A stretch of 64,000 bases of DNA from Adiantum capillus-veneris (taxonomy: Eukaryota; Streptophyta; Polypodiopsida; Polypodiales; Pteridaceae), in assembly GCA_014529385.2 (NCBI GenBank), contig CM043956.1:93359221-93423220 (forward strand), written 5' to 3'. Every line of letters begins with the position of its first letter. Positions within the stretch are counted from its first letter, which is position 1. The translations under genes were made by a program, and so were the position numbers. Positions 42,171 through 54,111 of the stretch are shown here, piece after piece. The notes below the pieces were generated by a model. That model ran no database searches, was not told the DNA's origin, and saw only the letters and a list, made by a program, of their open reading frames with translations.

Positions 42171-43262
42171 GTGGAAGGAGTTCCACCTTTGCCAGACCCA
42201 AACGTGCATGTGGTAGAGGTGACAAATTCAAGAGAGGTTGACATGGAAGCAAATGGCATTAAGCGTGGCCGAGGGAAAGGTAAGGAGAAAGAAGGAGTTA
42301 CATCACAAAGTGACCATGGACGAGAAAAGAAGGCAAAGGAGACCAAGGAAGCTAAGAGGACTCGACGTCGTATCAACCTCCAAGACTTTCCTCTTGGACA
42401 TGGAATGGCTCCATACAACCTGTTGGAAGACATGAGAGGTAAGGGTCCGGATATCTCATGGCCTCAATTTCTTGCATTATGTCCACAAGTTAGGAGGGAT
42501 TTAACAAGGGCAGTTAGCACTAGGAGAAAGGTAAAAGAGAGTGTGCCTGTTGTAAAAATTGCACAAGATGAAATGAATGAGGACATTACACCTGTGCTAG
42601 ATTGTTACATAAAAGGGAGATTGGTTAGGAAAGGTCTAGTGGATGGGGGTGCACAAATTTGCATCATGACAGAAGGGATCATGCAAAGACTAGACATGCA
42701 CATCCATGAGACACCTGAAATCAAAGTGAAAATGGCAAACAATAGCAAGGCTAGGTGCGTAGGAATTTGTAAAAATGTTTTTGTGGAGGTCTTTGGCATT
42801 AAGAAGGTAGTGGATTTCTATGTCATGTCTACCAAGGGAAATGGTTACCCATTTATCCTAGGAAGACCATGGCTAATGAAAATGCGAGCTTTGCAGGATT
42901 GGGAGAGTGGGAAATTAATTTGCAGGAATGACAATCATAAGAAGGTTGTCTTTGACATGCAGGAGAAACGCCAAGAGGAGCTCCATGAAGAATCATCTCA
43001 AAGTGAGACGGAAGAAGGTTGGACCGATAGCACATCAGAAGAAGAAAGTAGCGGTAGCATTACTGAAGAGGAGTCTTCCATCGAAGTCATGGGGGTAAGG
43101 TTTAAGCCAAGCAACCAAGAGACCTCTTGTCAAGGCTTGGAGGAGGTAGGTCCTCAAGAGAACAAAGGTGTTCAAGATGAAGGGATGCTGGAAGGAGTAG
43201 ATGTTGTTCAACACAAAATTGAGTTGAAGCCAGAGGCCACACCTAAGGCTCAGAAGCTATGA
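42171..43262 (+). CDS. pro: Element F pre-protease segment and protease
   Basis: 363 codons in the gag phase. The RRRINLQDFPLGHG and ISWPQFLALCPQVRR segments precede the retropepsin, which begins LVDGGAQICIM and ends YPFILGRPWLMKM. An acidic Ser-rich linker leads to RT. The frame ends at TGA 43260-43262, directly before RLGVIKEHALL in the same phase. Confidence 0.85.
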   Translation: MEGVPPLPDPNVHVVEVTNSREVDMEANGIKRGRGKGKEKEGVTSQSDHGREKKAKETKEAKRTRRRINLQDFPLGHGMAPYNLLEDMRGKGPDISWPQFLALCPQVRRDLTRAVSTRRKVKESVPVVKIAQDEMNEDITPVLDCYIKGRLVRKGLVDGGAQICIMTEGIMQRLDMHIHETPEIKVKMANNSKARCVGICKNVFVEVFGIKKVVDFYVMSTKGNGYPFILGRPWLMKMRALQDWESGKLICRNDNHKKVVFDMQEKRQEELHEESSQSETEEGWTDSTSEEESSGSITEEESSIEVMGVRFKPSNQETSCQGLEEVGPQENKGVQDEGMLEGVDVVQHKIELKPEATPKAQKL

Positions 43263-46200
43263 AGGCTAGGAGTCATCAAGGAGCACGCTTTACTCAAGGA
43301 TGTAAGAAAGCTTCTAGCAGCAGGTTTCATATATCCAGTGGAGAATTCAGAGTGGGTCTCTCCCGTTGTTGTCACTCCTAAGAAGAACGAAAAGTGGAGG
43401 GTGTGTGTGGATTATCGTCCACTCAATGAGGCAACAAAAAGAGATCACTTTCCCCTCCCATTTCAGGATGAGATACTAAATGAAGTAGCTGGTCATGAGA
43501 AGTACACTGTGTGTGATGGCTACTCGGGTTACTTTCAAATAGGTATTGCATTGGAGGATCAATTGAAAACAACCTTTATCACTCCTTGGGGTTGTTATGC
43601 TTTTAGAGTCATGCCATTTGGCCTGACAAATGCTCCTGCAACTTTCCAACGCTTCATGAACATGGTGTTTCAAGCATTCTTTGGAAAGTCCATTAGGGTT
43701 TTTATTAATGATTTTTGCATTTATAGCTCAAAATCATTGCATCTACAAAGGGTAGAAGAAGGTTTAAAGAAGCTCTATGACATGGGAGGTCAACTCAACC
43801 CTGACAAGTGTCACATAGCTGAGGATGAAGTGATCTTGCTTGGTCACAAGGTTTCCTATAAAGGCATTGAGGTGGATCCTTCAAAGGCAAAGGCTCTTAT
43901 TGAGCTCCCCTCACCCAAGAATCTCAAAGAGGTCATATCATTCATTCAAAAAGTGAAGTATATGTCACGCTTTATTCACTTAGCTTCGGAGTTGCTTCAT
44001 CCTTTGCAAAAGTTGACGCAACAAGTAGAATTTGCATGGTCTGATGAGCTTGAAGAGTATTTTTGTAACATTAAAGTCATTTTGTCAGAGCTACCAACAC
44101 TCATGCCTCCTTGTTGGGAGTACACATTCTTTGTTAGCTCTAGTGTTGGAAGGGAAAAAATTGGTGCTGTGTTGCTACAACAAGATCCCCACAGTACAAG
44201 GATGCGACCCATCTACTTTGCTAGTAGGGTCATGAATGCTTTGGAGAGAGACTACACAGAAGCAGAACTCATGATGCTTTCTCTCATGTTTGTGGTGAGA
44301 AAGTTTAGATCCTACCTGCTACCAAAACCTTTTGTAATTCTCACTGCAGAGAATTTGTTCCCTTGGGTGTCATCTCAAATGAATCTTAGTACTAGGATCT
44401 CAAAGTGGATTATGGAGTTGCAAGAGTTTAAATACTCTTTCAAGGTAGAAGATAGTGTGCGTGCACAATTGGCAGGGATTCTCACTTATAGGGTGCATCA
44501 AAAGGAGATTAAGGTGCCTGAAGTAAAGACCCTACCATTGCCACCACCAAAAAGTATTCCTAATGCTTTTACCTTGTTCTTTGATGGAGCTTTTCGTCGA
44601 GCCACAGGAAAAGCAGGGGCAGGGCTAGTGTTGCTCAACCCAAGTGGAGAGGTGGTCATGAAAGAGAAGTTCAATCTACCAAGTTCAGCTAGCAACAATG
44701 AAGCAGAATATGACACACTACTTCATGGTTTAAAAATATGCATTGGCCATGGTATACAACGCCTCATGGTAAAGGGAGATGCACTTCTCATTGTTAAACA
44801 GATTTTAGGCATTTGGGCATGCAAGAATGAAAGCTTACGGACAAAAGTTCATGCCATTCGTAGATTGTTTAATCAATTTGAAGAAGTGCAACTATATCAT
44901 ATTCCTAGGAAACAGAATGAAGATGCCGATTTACTTGCACAGCAAGTAGTTACATGTGTTGAGAAAGAAGTGCAGGTCATCATGGTGGCAGCAACTGTCA
45001 AGCAACCAAGATACCAGGGATTGGAGTCATTGACTCCCATTATTAGCTACATTTTGGAGGGCGAGTTTCCACAAGACTTCACGAAGGCTCAGAAGAGGAG
45101 ACTCATAAAGAAGGCAAGCGCATATGTCTTCCTAGAAGGCTCCCTCTATCAAAGAGGGAAGGATCAAGTGTGCAGAAGAGTACCAACTATCGAGGAAATT
45201 CCAGCCATTCTAAAAGGTTTGCATGAAGAGGCATGTGGTGGTCATTTTGCCCAAGAATCAACTGTGAAGAAGATTTTGCTTGCGGGGTATGTTTGGCCAA
45301 GCTTGCATGTGGATGTTCAACATTGGTGTAAAAGCTGTCACAATTGTCAGATAAATGGAAATAGAAGGTTGGTGCATGGCCCGAGGCAAATAGTGCTTGC
45401 AAATGGACCCTTTGAAAAGTGGGGCATTGATGCTATGGGTCCTCTGCCTAGGACAAAAAATGGTAAACTCTACATTCTAGTGGCTGTAGACTATATGACT
45501 AGGTGGGTGGAAGCTCAAAGTGTGGCAAGAGTGAATGAGAGGACAGTTAGCAAGTTTGTGTACAATCACACTTGTTGCAGATTTGGCACACCTTTGGAGA
45601 TTGTTTCTGATAATGGTCTAGGGTTTAGAAAGGGATTGCTCACAGAAGTCTGTGAAGAACTTCACATTCTACATCGTCACAGTACACCCTACTATCCCCA
45701 ATCAAATGGTTTGGTAGAAAAAGCTAATGGTGTCATTGCGGGAATCATTAGAAAGATGGTGAAAAACAAGACAAAGTTGTGGGATGACTTCTTGGATGGT
45801 GCCTTGTGGGTGTATCGAACCACATATAGGGAAGCCACGGAGTTCACACCATTTCACTTGGTCTATGGTCAAGAGGCTTTGCAGCCTATCGAGCTCAACA
45901 TTCCAACAATGCGACTTCATGGCAAAGGAGCACAAGATGATCAAGAGGTATGGATGGATCGACTTCTTATGTTAGTGGAGCTTGAGTGGAAAAGAGAAGC
46001 AACATATGAGTGCTACAAGAGGAAAGCCACACAAGCGAAAGAAACGCACGACAAGAAACTGAAGGACAAAGGCATCAAAGAAGGAGAGCTTGTGCTAAGG
46101 TATGACAATCGACTTGACAATCATTTTGATGCCAAGTTTGAAACTAGATGGCAAGGGCCGTACATAGTCAAGAAGGCTTTCAATTCTAGTTACTATCAGC

Positions 46201-46445
46201 TTATGGACTTGAATGGTAAAGAGCACTCCAAGAAGGTAAACGGGTATCGCTTAAAGCCCTATTTGAGTCGCCTTCTACCAAAGGATCTACCAAAGATCTG
46301 TCCAAAGGCCGCTGTCTCATGTAAGTATTGTTACATGAAGCATGAGTGTAACTCCAGTCAAAATTCTGAGGGGCCAAACAATGAAGATCTCGTCAAGGAC
46401 TCTGAAGCACTCTCTTTGGAAAAGATGCTCTATGATGGTCCATGA
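43263..46445 (+). CDS. pol: Element F RT, two RNase H domains and integrase
   Basis: The longest open frame, 1035 codons, runs from ATG 43338, but homology starts at 43263. RT has WVSPVVVTPKKNEKW and MPFGLTNAPATFQRF, but the active site reads VFINDFCIYS: the first Asp is Asn (GAT to AAT), so RT should be inactive. The RT-linked RNase H is degenerate (VSSSVGREKIG). The archaeal-type RNase H follows (FFDGAFRR, NNEAEYDTL, KGDALL, EDADLLA). Integrase has an HHCC finger (HEEACGGHFA, CKSCHNCQ) and core GIDAMGP, SDNGLGF, VEKANG. No chromodomain. Confidence 0.92.
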   Translation, partial: RLGVIKEHALLKDVRKLLAAGFIYPVENSEWVSPVVVTPKKNEKWRVCVDYRPLNEATKRDHFPLPFQDEILNEVAGHEKYTVCDGYSGYFQIGIALEDQLKTTFITPWGCYAFRVMPFGLTNAPATFQRFMNMVFQAFFGKSIRVFINDFCIYSSKSLHLQRVEEGLKKLYDMGGQLNPDKCHIAEDEVILLGHKVSYKGIEVDPSKAKALIELPSPKNLKEVISFIQKVKYMSRFIHLASELLHPLQKLTQQVEFAWSDELEEYFCNIKVILSELPTLMPPCWEYTFFVSSSVGREKIGAVLLQQDPHSTRMRPIYFASRVMNALERDYTEAELMMLSLMFVVRKFRSYLLPKPFVILTAENLFPWVSSQMNLSTRISKWIMELQEFKYSFKVEDSVRAQLAGILTYRVHQKEIKVPEVKTLPLPPPKSIPNAFTLFFDGAFRRATGKAGAGLVLLNPSGEVVMKEKFNLPSSASNNEAEYDTLLHGLKICIGHGIQRLMVKGDALLIVKQILGIWACKNESLRTKVHAIRRLFNQFEEVQLYHIPRKQNEDADLLAQQVVTCVEKEVQVIMVAATVKQPRYQGLESLTPIISYILEGEFPQDFTKAQKRRLIKKASAYVFLEGSLYQRGKDQVCRRVPTIEEIPAILKGLHEEACGGHFAQESTVKKILLAGYVWPSLHVDVQHWCKSCHNCQINGNRRLVHGPRQIVLANGPFEKWGIDAMGPLPRTKNGKLYILVAVDYMTRWVEAQSVARVNERTVSKFVYNHTCCRFGTPLEIVSDNGLGFRKGLLTEVCEELHILHRHSTPYYPQSNGLVEKANGVIAGIIRKMVKNKTKLWDDFLDGALWVYRTTYREATEFTPFHLVYGQEALQPIELNIPTMRLHGKGAQDDQEVWMDRLLMLVELEWKREATYECYKRKATQAKETHDKKLKDKGIKEGELVLRYDNRLDNHFDAKFETRWQGPYIVKKAFNSSYYQLMDLNGKEHSKKVNGYRLKPYLSRLLPKDLPKICPKAAVSCKYCYMKHECNSSQNSEGPNNEDLVKDSEALSLEKMLYDGP

Positions 46446-46460
46446 ATATACCATCATCCT

Positions 46461-46473
46461 AGGGGAGGGCTAA
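46461..46473 (+). promoter_or_regulatory. Element F polypurine tract
   Basis: AGGGGAGGGCTAA abuts the 3' LTR. E has nearly the same tract at 51316. Confidence 0.8.
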
Positions 46474-48850
46474 TGATAGCCGTTTTTCGGCTCTCCATAA
46501 TTGCCATAGTGAGTTACCTCACCCTACCAAAATCACCCAAACACTGTGGCTATCCCTACCATTTCAGTGTACATAGGCGTGCGTGAGTCATGGGACTTTT
46601 CCCATATCTTCTTAGAAAACCCTCAATTAGCTAGTCATTGGGCTAGTTGAGCCAAAAAAGTAAAAAAAATTAAAAATATAAGTATATTATGGCCCATGCG
46701 TATGTAAATATTTCTTTGTATATAGGGCCTAAATAAAAGATTTTTTCATAATTATTTTGGTATTTATTTAAATATTTCTACCTAGGTGTGTGTTATTTAT
46801 GCTCTGTACATTGCCTCACCATTACCACAATTTTTTCTTACCATTTTTCATACTCTTTATTCCATATAGAAATATTTTCATGTAAGCTTCTCTTATATTT
46901 GGTGTAACTCCACCCCAACAAAAATCCAAAAAAACTAGTTTTATTTATGTGTATATTTTTTCACTATTGTGATTTTTTCCTTCCTACATCTATTTTGTTT
47001 TTTTACTAAAAACTTAGAACACCAAAAATATTTATCTTTTTATGGTAGCCTCATAATGAGAGAGATTTCTTTTGACCCCTTTATATTTTTTCCACTTATA
47101 TTATTTATATTTGACATGTACATATTTTTTAGACCCCTCAATATTTGATTTTCTTAGTTGTACTATTCACTTATATCATGATCTCAACAATATCTTCAAT
47201 TATAGACCTACCAAATAAGGTCAAGGGTAGGTGGCATGCATACATGCACTATGGAGGGCTCACTCTTGGAGGTATTCAAAAGAATCATCCAAAGAAGGAC
47301 CCCACAAGGACCTTGTGCAGTGGAAAAACACGATCGGTTTTGCTGAATTTTTAAAGTTCACTTGCTCTCTAAATTTGAAAAGGTGATACAAACAAAAGTT
47401 GTAGCTCGTGGGCTGAACTTTTGCCTCAAATTTTTTCATATTTTTTTGAGCTACAAGCTGTGAGCTATGATTTTATTAGTGGACTCCAGTTTTTCCATGC
47501 TATACAGCCACACTCTCTCTTCCACTTTATCATTTTCCTCTTTCACACACACTTCTCCACTCATTATCCCCACCTCTCTCACCACTCCTCTCTGCACCCT
47601 ACTCACCTTCTCCTCAACCTTGAAGAATAAGAGAAACCATGGTGAACTCATACCTCCCACACACAATTCCATTCCAAAATTGACCACCTAGTCTCATTTT
47701 TCCTCCTCCAAATTACCCATATCTATCAAAAAAACCACAAAATTCAGTCTCTTCTCTTAAAAGACAGCATCATGGTGGTTGATTACTCAGCTTCAATTAC
47801 CTTGTCTCTCAAGGAAGGTCAAGAGTGGAGAAAAAATGTACCGTCAAAGCTAGTGGACCGTCCAAAAGCGTCAAAATTGGCCCTACTCAAGACACTTGGA
47901 GCATCAACCTTGTAAGAAATCCACCTTTTCTTACCTCTTAAGAGTTTTTCTTCCTTATTTGTATCCTACATGGAAACTCCCATTGTAAATATCCAATTCT
48001 ATTTGTAAATTAATACTAACTCTACTAACACTAACCCACTATGAAAAGTCCTATCACCTCCATTTCTCTCCTCTCTCTTTCCCCACGAACTTCTTGATAA
48101 TTCCAAGCAAAATAAATTAGATAAATTGCTGAAAATCTAACCCAACCATGGTTAGAGGAGTAACCCTAGCCTGCAAAATTGCTATAAAAGGAGGGTATAG
48201 CTAGCACAAAAAGGGGGGAGAAGAAAGAGCACTATGCCATAGCTTGAGAAGCCAAGCTCAACCTCTTGAGAAGAAGCTCTTGAGTGGAATCTCATTGGCA
48301 TTAGGCATATGTATGTGTTGTATTAGGGGTGATTAGCAAGGGAACTCTATGCCATTGTAATAGAGAGTGACCATTAAATTGAGAGTAGGAAATCTATCAT
48401 TTTTCCTACTAGAGTAAGCCCAACATTTGCTGAATCAAGGAGGGTGAATTTGGACTAAGCATGGATACCTTGTCTCCCTTCCAACGTGAAGTCATGGACA
48501 ATAATGATGTGTAAGTGTCTTGGTGTTTTATGTAAGTTCTTGATAGCTTGTCTCCGGGTATTGTTATCAATTTAGCCATAAATCCCACATGCTGTAAGAG
48601 GGCGACAGGGTGGAGAGGACTCCCCTGGCCTTAAGACAGTGATTGGGGTGGTTTTTCTCTTGTGATGTGTTGTGGTGTAATTTACTCAGGCTATGTTGAA
48701 CAAATACTAATCTCACTTTGATTGGTCATGACAGATTTGTAAGAAGGCATTAGTGCAACAAGCACCCCCTTCCCCCTTCTCTCTCTTTCTTACATATATA
48801 TATTTATATTTGCTTGATCATTAACGATACACTTCAAAGCAGCCCGAGCA

Positions 48851-48932
<82 letters not shown>

Positions 48933-49189
48933 TTTTAGTGTGTGAGTGTTCCATTGGTGTTAGGGTTAGTGTAAATTCCTTGCTTATTTGTGGGTTGCTC
49001 TAACGATTCTCCTCTTTTGCGTCCTAGTTCGCTCTTAAACTAGGTGGTGCCCCTTGTGTAGTTGGGATTTGGCTGGGGGTTTGTTGTTTTGGGTTGTGTT
49101 GTGTTGTGCCCCAGCCCCATTGAGCAGCACGGGAGCCTTGAAGGGTGTCTAGAGGTTGCTCTTCTTGTTGCCCGCCCCGGACCGCCTCA
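46474..49189 (+). repeat. Element F 3' LTR
   Basis: It is 2716 bp. It is closely similar to the 5' LTR except for the extra segment 47676-47939 and a longer CT tract. It ends CGCCTCA before E sequence resumes. Confidence 0.93.
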
Positions 49190-50250
49190 ACAACAGGAGA
49201 GAAGGTTTCACCCATGTGAAACACTTAGTCCTAGCTCTTAGATTTTCAACTACAAAGTTTCGATCGTATTTGCTGCCTAGGCAATGTGTGATTTTAACCA
49301 TGGATGAGATGTTTCGCTATGTTTTACAACACATGGATGTTTCTACTAGGATTACTAAATGGCTACTTCGTCCGCAAGAGTTTGACTACACGGTACATGT
49401 GGAAAGCACGACAAGGGCAAGCTTGGGGGGACTCATGACTTACCAAAACTTTGAGAAGAAGGTAAAGTAATCCAAAGAGGAAGGAATTCAGCCACTTCCA
49501 AAGACACTAGTGGTAGAAAGAGCACACTCTCTCTACTTTGATGGAGCCTACAAGCGAGCATCCGACAAAGCAGCTGTAGGCATAGTGGTCTTTGATGACA
49601 AAGGTATCAAGGTATTTTTGCTTGTCCATTTGTTAGAGTCACATTATAACAATGAAGCTGAGTATGCAGCACTGACCAAGGGGTTACAATGGTGCATTTC
49701 ATAAGGGGTAAAGTACCTTAATGTAGTTGGGGATGCTCTACTTTTGGTAAGGCAAGTAAATGGAGTATGGACATGTAAGAATCCTAGCTTGAGGACTCAC
49801 TTAAGCTATGTTAAAACTTTGTTGGGTAATTTTGAATCAGTTCAACTACACCACATCCCAAGGGCTCAAAACCATGAAGCCGATGCTTTAGCAAGCGAGA
49901 GACTGCAGGAAGTGGTGGCCGGGGCTATAAAGCTAAAACTCCCTCTATTTCAAGCTAGTGAAACCTTACCCGACATCATGCATTTTTTGGAAACAGGGGA
50001 ATGTCCACCAGACCTGACGAAAGGGAAGAAGCAATGGCTTACCTGGAAGGCCACAAGGTATCGGCTTATCAATGACGGTTTGTATTGTAAGGGTAAGGAC
50101 CAAGTACTCAAGAAGGGTCCTCTCTCTAATGAAATTATGAGGGTAATTTCCAATTGCCCTGACGGTGTTTGTGGCGATCACTTTGCCCTAGATATAACAA
50201 GTAGGAAAATCTTGCATGCTGGTTTTGTATGGACTAGTCTCAATCACTGA
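49190..50250 (+). pseudogene. Element E RNase H domains and integrase zinc finger
   Basis: This continues the E polyprotein after F. FRSYLLPRQCVILT belongs to the RT-linked RNase H. The archaeal-type RNase H follows with SLYFDGAYKRA, NNEAEYAAL, VGDALLLV and NHEADALAS, all four acidic positions kept. A partial HHCC finger (CPDGVCGDHFA) ends at TGA 50250. TAA codons interrupt at about 49470 and 49704. Confidence 0.82.
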
Positions 50251-51300
50251 TGTACATCACTGATGTAAGACATGTAAGTTGTGTCGAAAGGCTGGCACCT
50301 GGTCACTCATGCCTGAACCAGAGACACCTATCCTTTCATATGGGCCATTTGAAAAATGGGGTATAGATGCCATAGGACCACTGCCTAGTGCCAACTAAGG
50401 GAAGTTCTACATCACATGGGAGTTGACTATATGACTAGATGGGCAGAAGCCACAGTCACAACTAGGATCACAGCTGTGGAGATAGCTAAGTTTGTCTACG
50501 AGAACATATGCTGCGGGTTTGGCACACCATTAGAAATAATCTCTGACAAAGGGCCAGGTTTCAGAGCAGACTTGGTAGGAGAGCTAATGCAAAAACTAAG
50601 CATCACAAGGAGGCAATCCTCACCATATTATCCTCAATGTAATGGCTAAGTGAAAACGTGAATGGAATGGTTTGTAAAATTATCACCAAGTAGGTTAACA
50701 ATCATCCTGGGGATTGGGATAAGTATCTACTCCCAGCTTTGTGGGACTACCGAACCTCATTCCGCACATCTTTGGGGTTCACCCCATATCATTTGGTATT
50801 TGGCAAGGAGGCAATCTTACCTATTGAGGTGCAACTAGCGAGTCTCAGAGTGATGGCAAGCCAGCTTCAATGACCCAACATGGATTTTAGAGATCACATC
50901 CTTGACGTGGAACAACTACAACTGGACAGAAAAGAAGGAATCAATTATTATGCGGCACAGGTAGAACACAGACGGCTTAGTTTCAATCAACATCTTTGGC
51001 ATAAGGAGTTAAAGAAGGGCATGTTGCTGCTCCACTAGGACAATCGCTTCGACAAACGCAAAGATAAGAAACTCCTACTCTGATGGGAAGGCCCTTTCAT
51101 CATCAGAAAGAAGTATGCCAATGGGAGTTACCAGCTTATGGAACCTGATGGTAAGCTTCATAAGACCAGAGTCAATGGCTGGTGGCTTACACCTTTTTTC
51201 CTACGATTTGATCAGACTCCACCTATCGACATTCCTTATGAGGATATTCCATCAATCTCCACCTCCGATGACAATGATCAAACAAATAAGTTAGAGGCAT
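50251..51300 (+). pseudogene. Element E integrase
   Basis: The frames are multiply broken. The open part 50416-50649 has VDYMTRWAEA, the second core Asp (SDKGPGF) and PYYPQCNG. GIDAIGP is recognisable near 50360. Later fragments correspond to the AYRTS..FTPYHLVFGKEA segment and the WEGPF C-terminal module. At least eight stops are visible. Confidence 0.75.
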
Positions 51301-51315
51301 AAATGCCCTAACCTT

Positions 51316-51329
51316 AGGGGAAGGGCTAA
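51316..51329 (+). promoter_or_regulatory. Element E polypurine tract
   Basis: AGGGGAAGGGCTAA abuts TGATACCGAG, the start of the right LTR. Confidence 0.75.
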
Positions 51330-51857
51330 TGATACCGAGTTAGCCGCACCGCCCTCTAGCCCGATCGGAGAAATTAAAGTTTGATCGTCTTTCGAAGTCG
51401 AGGCCGCAGGAATCAACCCCATTCAGGGAGCGTGAGGTAAAAAACAACAAAAAAAATTGTTTTTTTTCTTGTTATCGCCGCCACTGATCTTCCCTCCCTT
51501 GCTCGCGCGGGTGCAATAGGCCATCACGTTTTCCCTTTTGACACCACTCCCTACCTCTCCTCCATTATGACCAAAGACAAGCTCTCTCTCCTCCTTGGCT
51601 CCGTCAACGTGTCTCAACCTCTCACTCTCTCGTTCTCTGTGTAGGCAAGAAATAATGACACATTAAAATATCTCTCTCTCTTCCCTTGGTTTGTCAACCC
51701 AAGGCGGGCCGCTCAACTTGGGACGAGAGTCTCTCTCTCTCTCTTTCATTATTCACACTCTCTCACACTCTCACTCCCTCATGTCTCCCCTCCTTCCATA
51801 CCCCCTTGTCCTTAGCATAAAGCAACTCTCTCTCTCTCCCTCTCATATATTATAGGA

Positions 51858-51859
<2 letters not shown>

Positions 51860-51948
<89 letters not shown>
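51860..51948. repeat. (CT)n microsatellite
   Basis: About 89 bp of CT. Confidence 0.95.
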
Positions 51949-51953
<5 letters not shown>

Positions 51954-52290
51954 ACTCCCTCTCTATCTCTCACACACTCTCTCTATCTCTCTCGACTCAG
52001 ATGGCGCATAAAATAAACACACACTCTCTCTCGTTCCCCACCACTACTCCTGTTGACCTGCCCACACCCTCTCTCTCCATCTCGGGTCGACAGCCAGGCG
52101 AGCAACAATGTAGAAATTCCCTCTCTCTCTCTTAACCCACACCCACACACACTCACCCCTTCCCTCACTTATCTATCTCTCGCTTGCCATCATATCCCTC
52201 TCTCGACCTCAGTAAAACCAGCCATGCATGGTGCAGACAGTATACACACACACCTCAACTACCACAACCCCCCCTCACACACTCTCGCCA

Positions 52291-52291
<1 letters not shown>

Positions 52292-52321
<30 letters not shown>
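52292..52321. repeat. C30 homopolymer
   Basis: About 30 consecutive C. The length could be affected by sequencing error. Confidence 0.9.
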
Positions 52322-52502
52322 TTTCTCTGTAGGTTGCACGTAAGTAGCCTATAATATATATATATATATAAATATATAAAATATCTTATTATACTCTCGT
52401 TCCCACGCACATTGGCCAACGCACTTACCCATACGCTATACACACACACCCATACATGTGTTTACACACTCACAAGTACCTACACCCTCACAGGATTACA
52501 GA

Positions 52503-52506
<4 letters not shown>

Positions 52507-52557
<51 letters not shown>
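52507..52557. repeat. (CA)n microsatellite
   Basis: 51 bp of alternating CA. Confidence 0.95.
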
Positions 52558-52560
<3 letters not shown>

Positions 52561-53645
52561 TTCTCACTTACAAGCGCAAAAAAACATATGCACATACAAA
52601 CACAAGCACGCACACATGCATGCATACAATCAAACACACAGTGCATGCATATAAGCATACACAAAAAAGTTTTACTTATAAAAGGAAACGAGTGCCATGC
52701 CATCAGCATTGGCAAAGAAGAAACACTAAAAGAATGAGAAGGTGACACCAACTTAAGAAGTAACACCAAAGGCATACCCTGGCCGGCCCCGAAACACGGC
52801 CCCGAAATGAACAACTGCGTAGCATCTCAGCATCATGCAACAAAACACCAATTCTGGCAGCATAAACCTCACACCGGCCACCCGAACCATCAACAAAGCC
52901 CCTTGCAAATGCACCAAACCCCACTCTTGTCTAATAACCTAGCCAACGGCAACATATACATTCTAGGATTGAATGCACTGACACCATGCTACCCCGAGCC
53001 ACACTCGGTGCTAGTGATCGACATTACTAGTGGCTGCATCGGCTTGATGTTTCCCTCAACTAACCTCCCACTAACATGCTAACCTCCTGCTAAGTCCAAA
53101 TGTTCGCCATGCACCATATGGCGCTCGCATTACATCATGCATCCCTAGTGCCAAGAGCAAGGTTTCGAAACAGTCAAGATCACCATTTGTAAGTATCATC
53201 ATCATCAATAAAAGTGTGCAATGCGGTCATGATTCTTTGAGTCCATTATCTCTTCTCCTTAGCTTTGTTTTCCCATATCCGTGGGGAAAATGATTCATCT
53301 CTTGTATATCCCTCTGCTTGTGCTTCATCTTGTGCGCCATCACCAGACAATCTTGCTCCATTCCCACCTTGTCATATACCTCTCTCATACACACACTACC
53401 TGACTGTTGACTAGGTATTTTCTATATCCGGACGTTTACTACATGATAATTTCATGCTGGTTACCTAGATGGCATCTCACTTTTGCTACCCTATGTCATC
53501 TATGACTATGTTCTAGCCGCACTTATGCTAGGTGGTGCCCCTCTATATTTATAGGATAACTCCTACCTTGAGATGATGCTTGGGGATGTTCAAGCTATGT
53601 GTGGTGTAGAGGCCACCCCATATGGCATGTCATTTACGGCCATCA

Positions 53646-54111
53646 ACACCACCAAGGAAAGTGTCCATTTCATCTTCCTCATACATAATCTTTGATTCTA
53701 GCTCTTTACGCAGCAAAGCAACTTTTTCCTCATTACGGATTGCATAAAGACTTGTTAGAATATCCCAAGCCTATTTTGTAGATTTTGTTGAACGGATGTG
53801 AGGAGTGATAGTGCACTTCACAGACAATGCAATCAATTCATGAGCCTTGCATGTCTTACATCCCAACAAGCTAGCTTAGCCGTAGGCAAAACATCTCTAA
53901 CAGCACCAACCTTGGTAGCAAAACCTAGAGCATCCTTAACGTCACATGTATCCACAATACCTGGACGTACATCAATGCCCTGCACAATGGTGCAAACTCC
54001 CTTTGATACAAGTACATGTTGCATCATATAAGTCCACATAGGGTAATTGTCCCCATACAATTTGTCCTTAGCAACAAACATCTCGAACACATGTGTGTTG
54101 TTGTCAACCAT
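53646..54111 (-). pseudogene. Ty1/copia-type Gag remnant
   Basis: Minus strand from ATG 54111-54109 (MVDNNTHVFE). LYGDNYPMWTYMM fits the N-terminal copia gag pattern. WDVRHARLMN is followed by a stop at 53833, after which another frame carries LYAIRNEEKV and EDEMDTFLGG. Element E interrupts it at 53645, and its 5' leader runs to about 54214. The rest of the copia element is not in the window. Confidence 0.65.

Larger units (their letters stand above)
38297..49189 (+). mobile_element. Element F: Ty3/gypsy (Tat-type) nested in element E
   Basis: The 10.9 kb element has LTRs starting TGATAGCC and ending CGCCTCA, a primer site, two tandem small ORFs, gag, protease, RT with two RNase H domains, integrase and PPT. 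It splits the RNase H region of E. Flanks GACAG (left) and ACAAC (right) do not form a clean target duplication. Confidence 0.92.
32865..53645 (+). mobile_element. Element E: decayed Ty3/gypsy (Tat-type) split by element F
   Basis: The order is truncated left LTR, primer site, leader ORF and small-protein relic, gag, protease, RT, then element F. RNase H, archaeal-type RNase H, integrase, PPT and right LTR follow. About ten in-frame stops and several frameshifts are seen. Without F (10.9 kb) it is about 9.9 kb. Its right flank is a copia gag remnant; the left flank is lost by truncation. Confidence 0.88.
51330..53645 (+). repeat. Element E right LTR
   Basis: It runs from TGATACC to GGCCATCA, 2316 bp. 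The left part is dominated by CT- and CA-rich microsatellites. The promoter-bearing 460 bp of the left LTR is missing between about 52945 and 52950. Confidence 0.8.

Noticed and set aside
38297-49189. Target-site duplication for element F
   Set aside because: Flanks GACAG and ACAAC do not match convincingly, so no duplication is claimed.
52412-52814. His/Thr-repeat frames and their Cys/Val complement
   Set aside because: Translations of the (CA)n tract in the E LTR.
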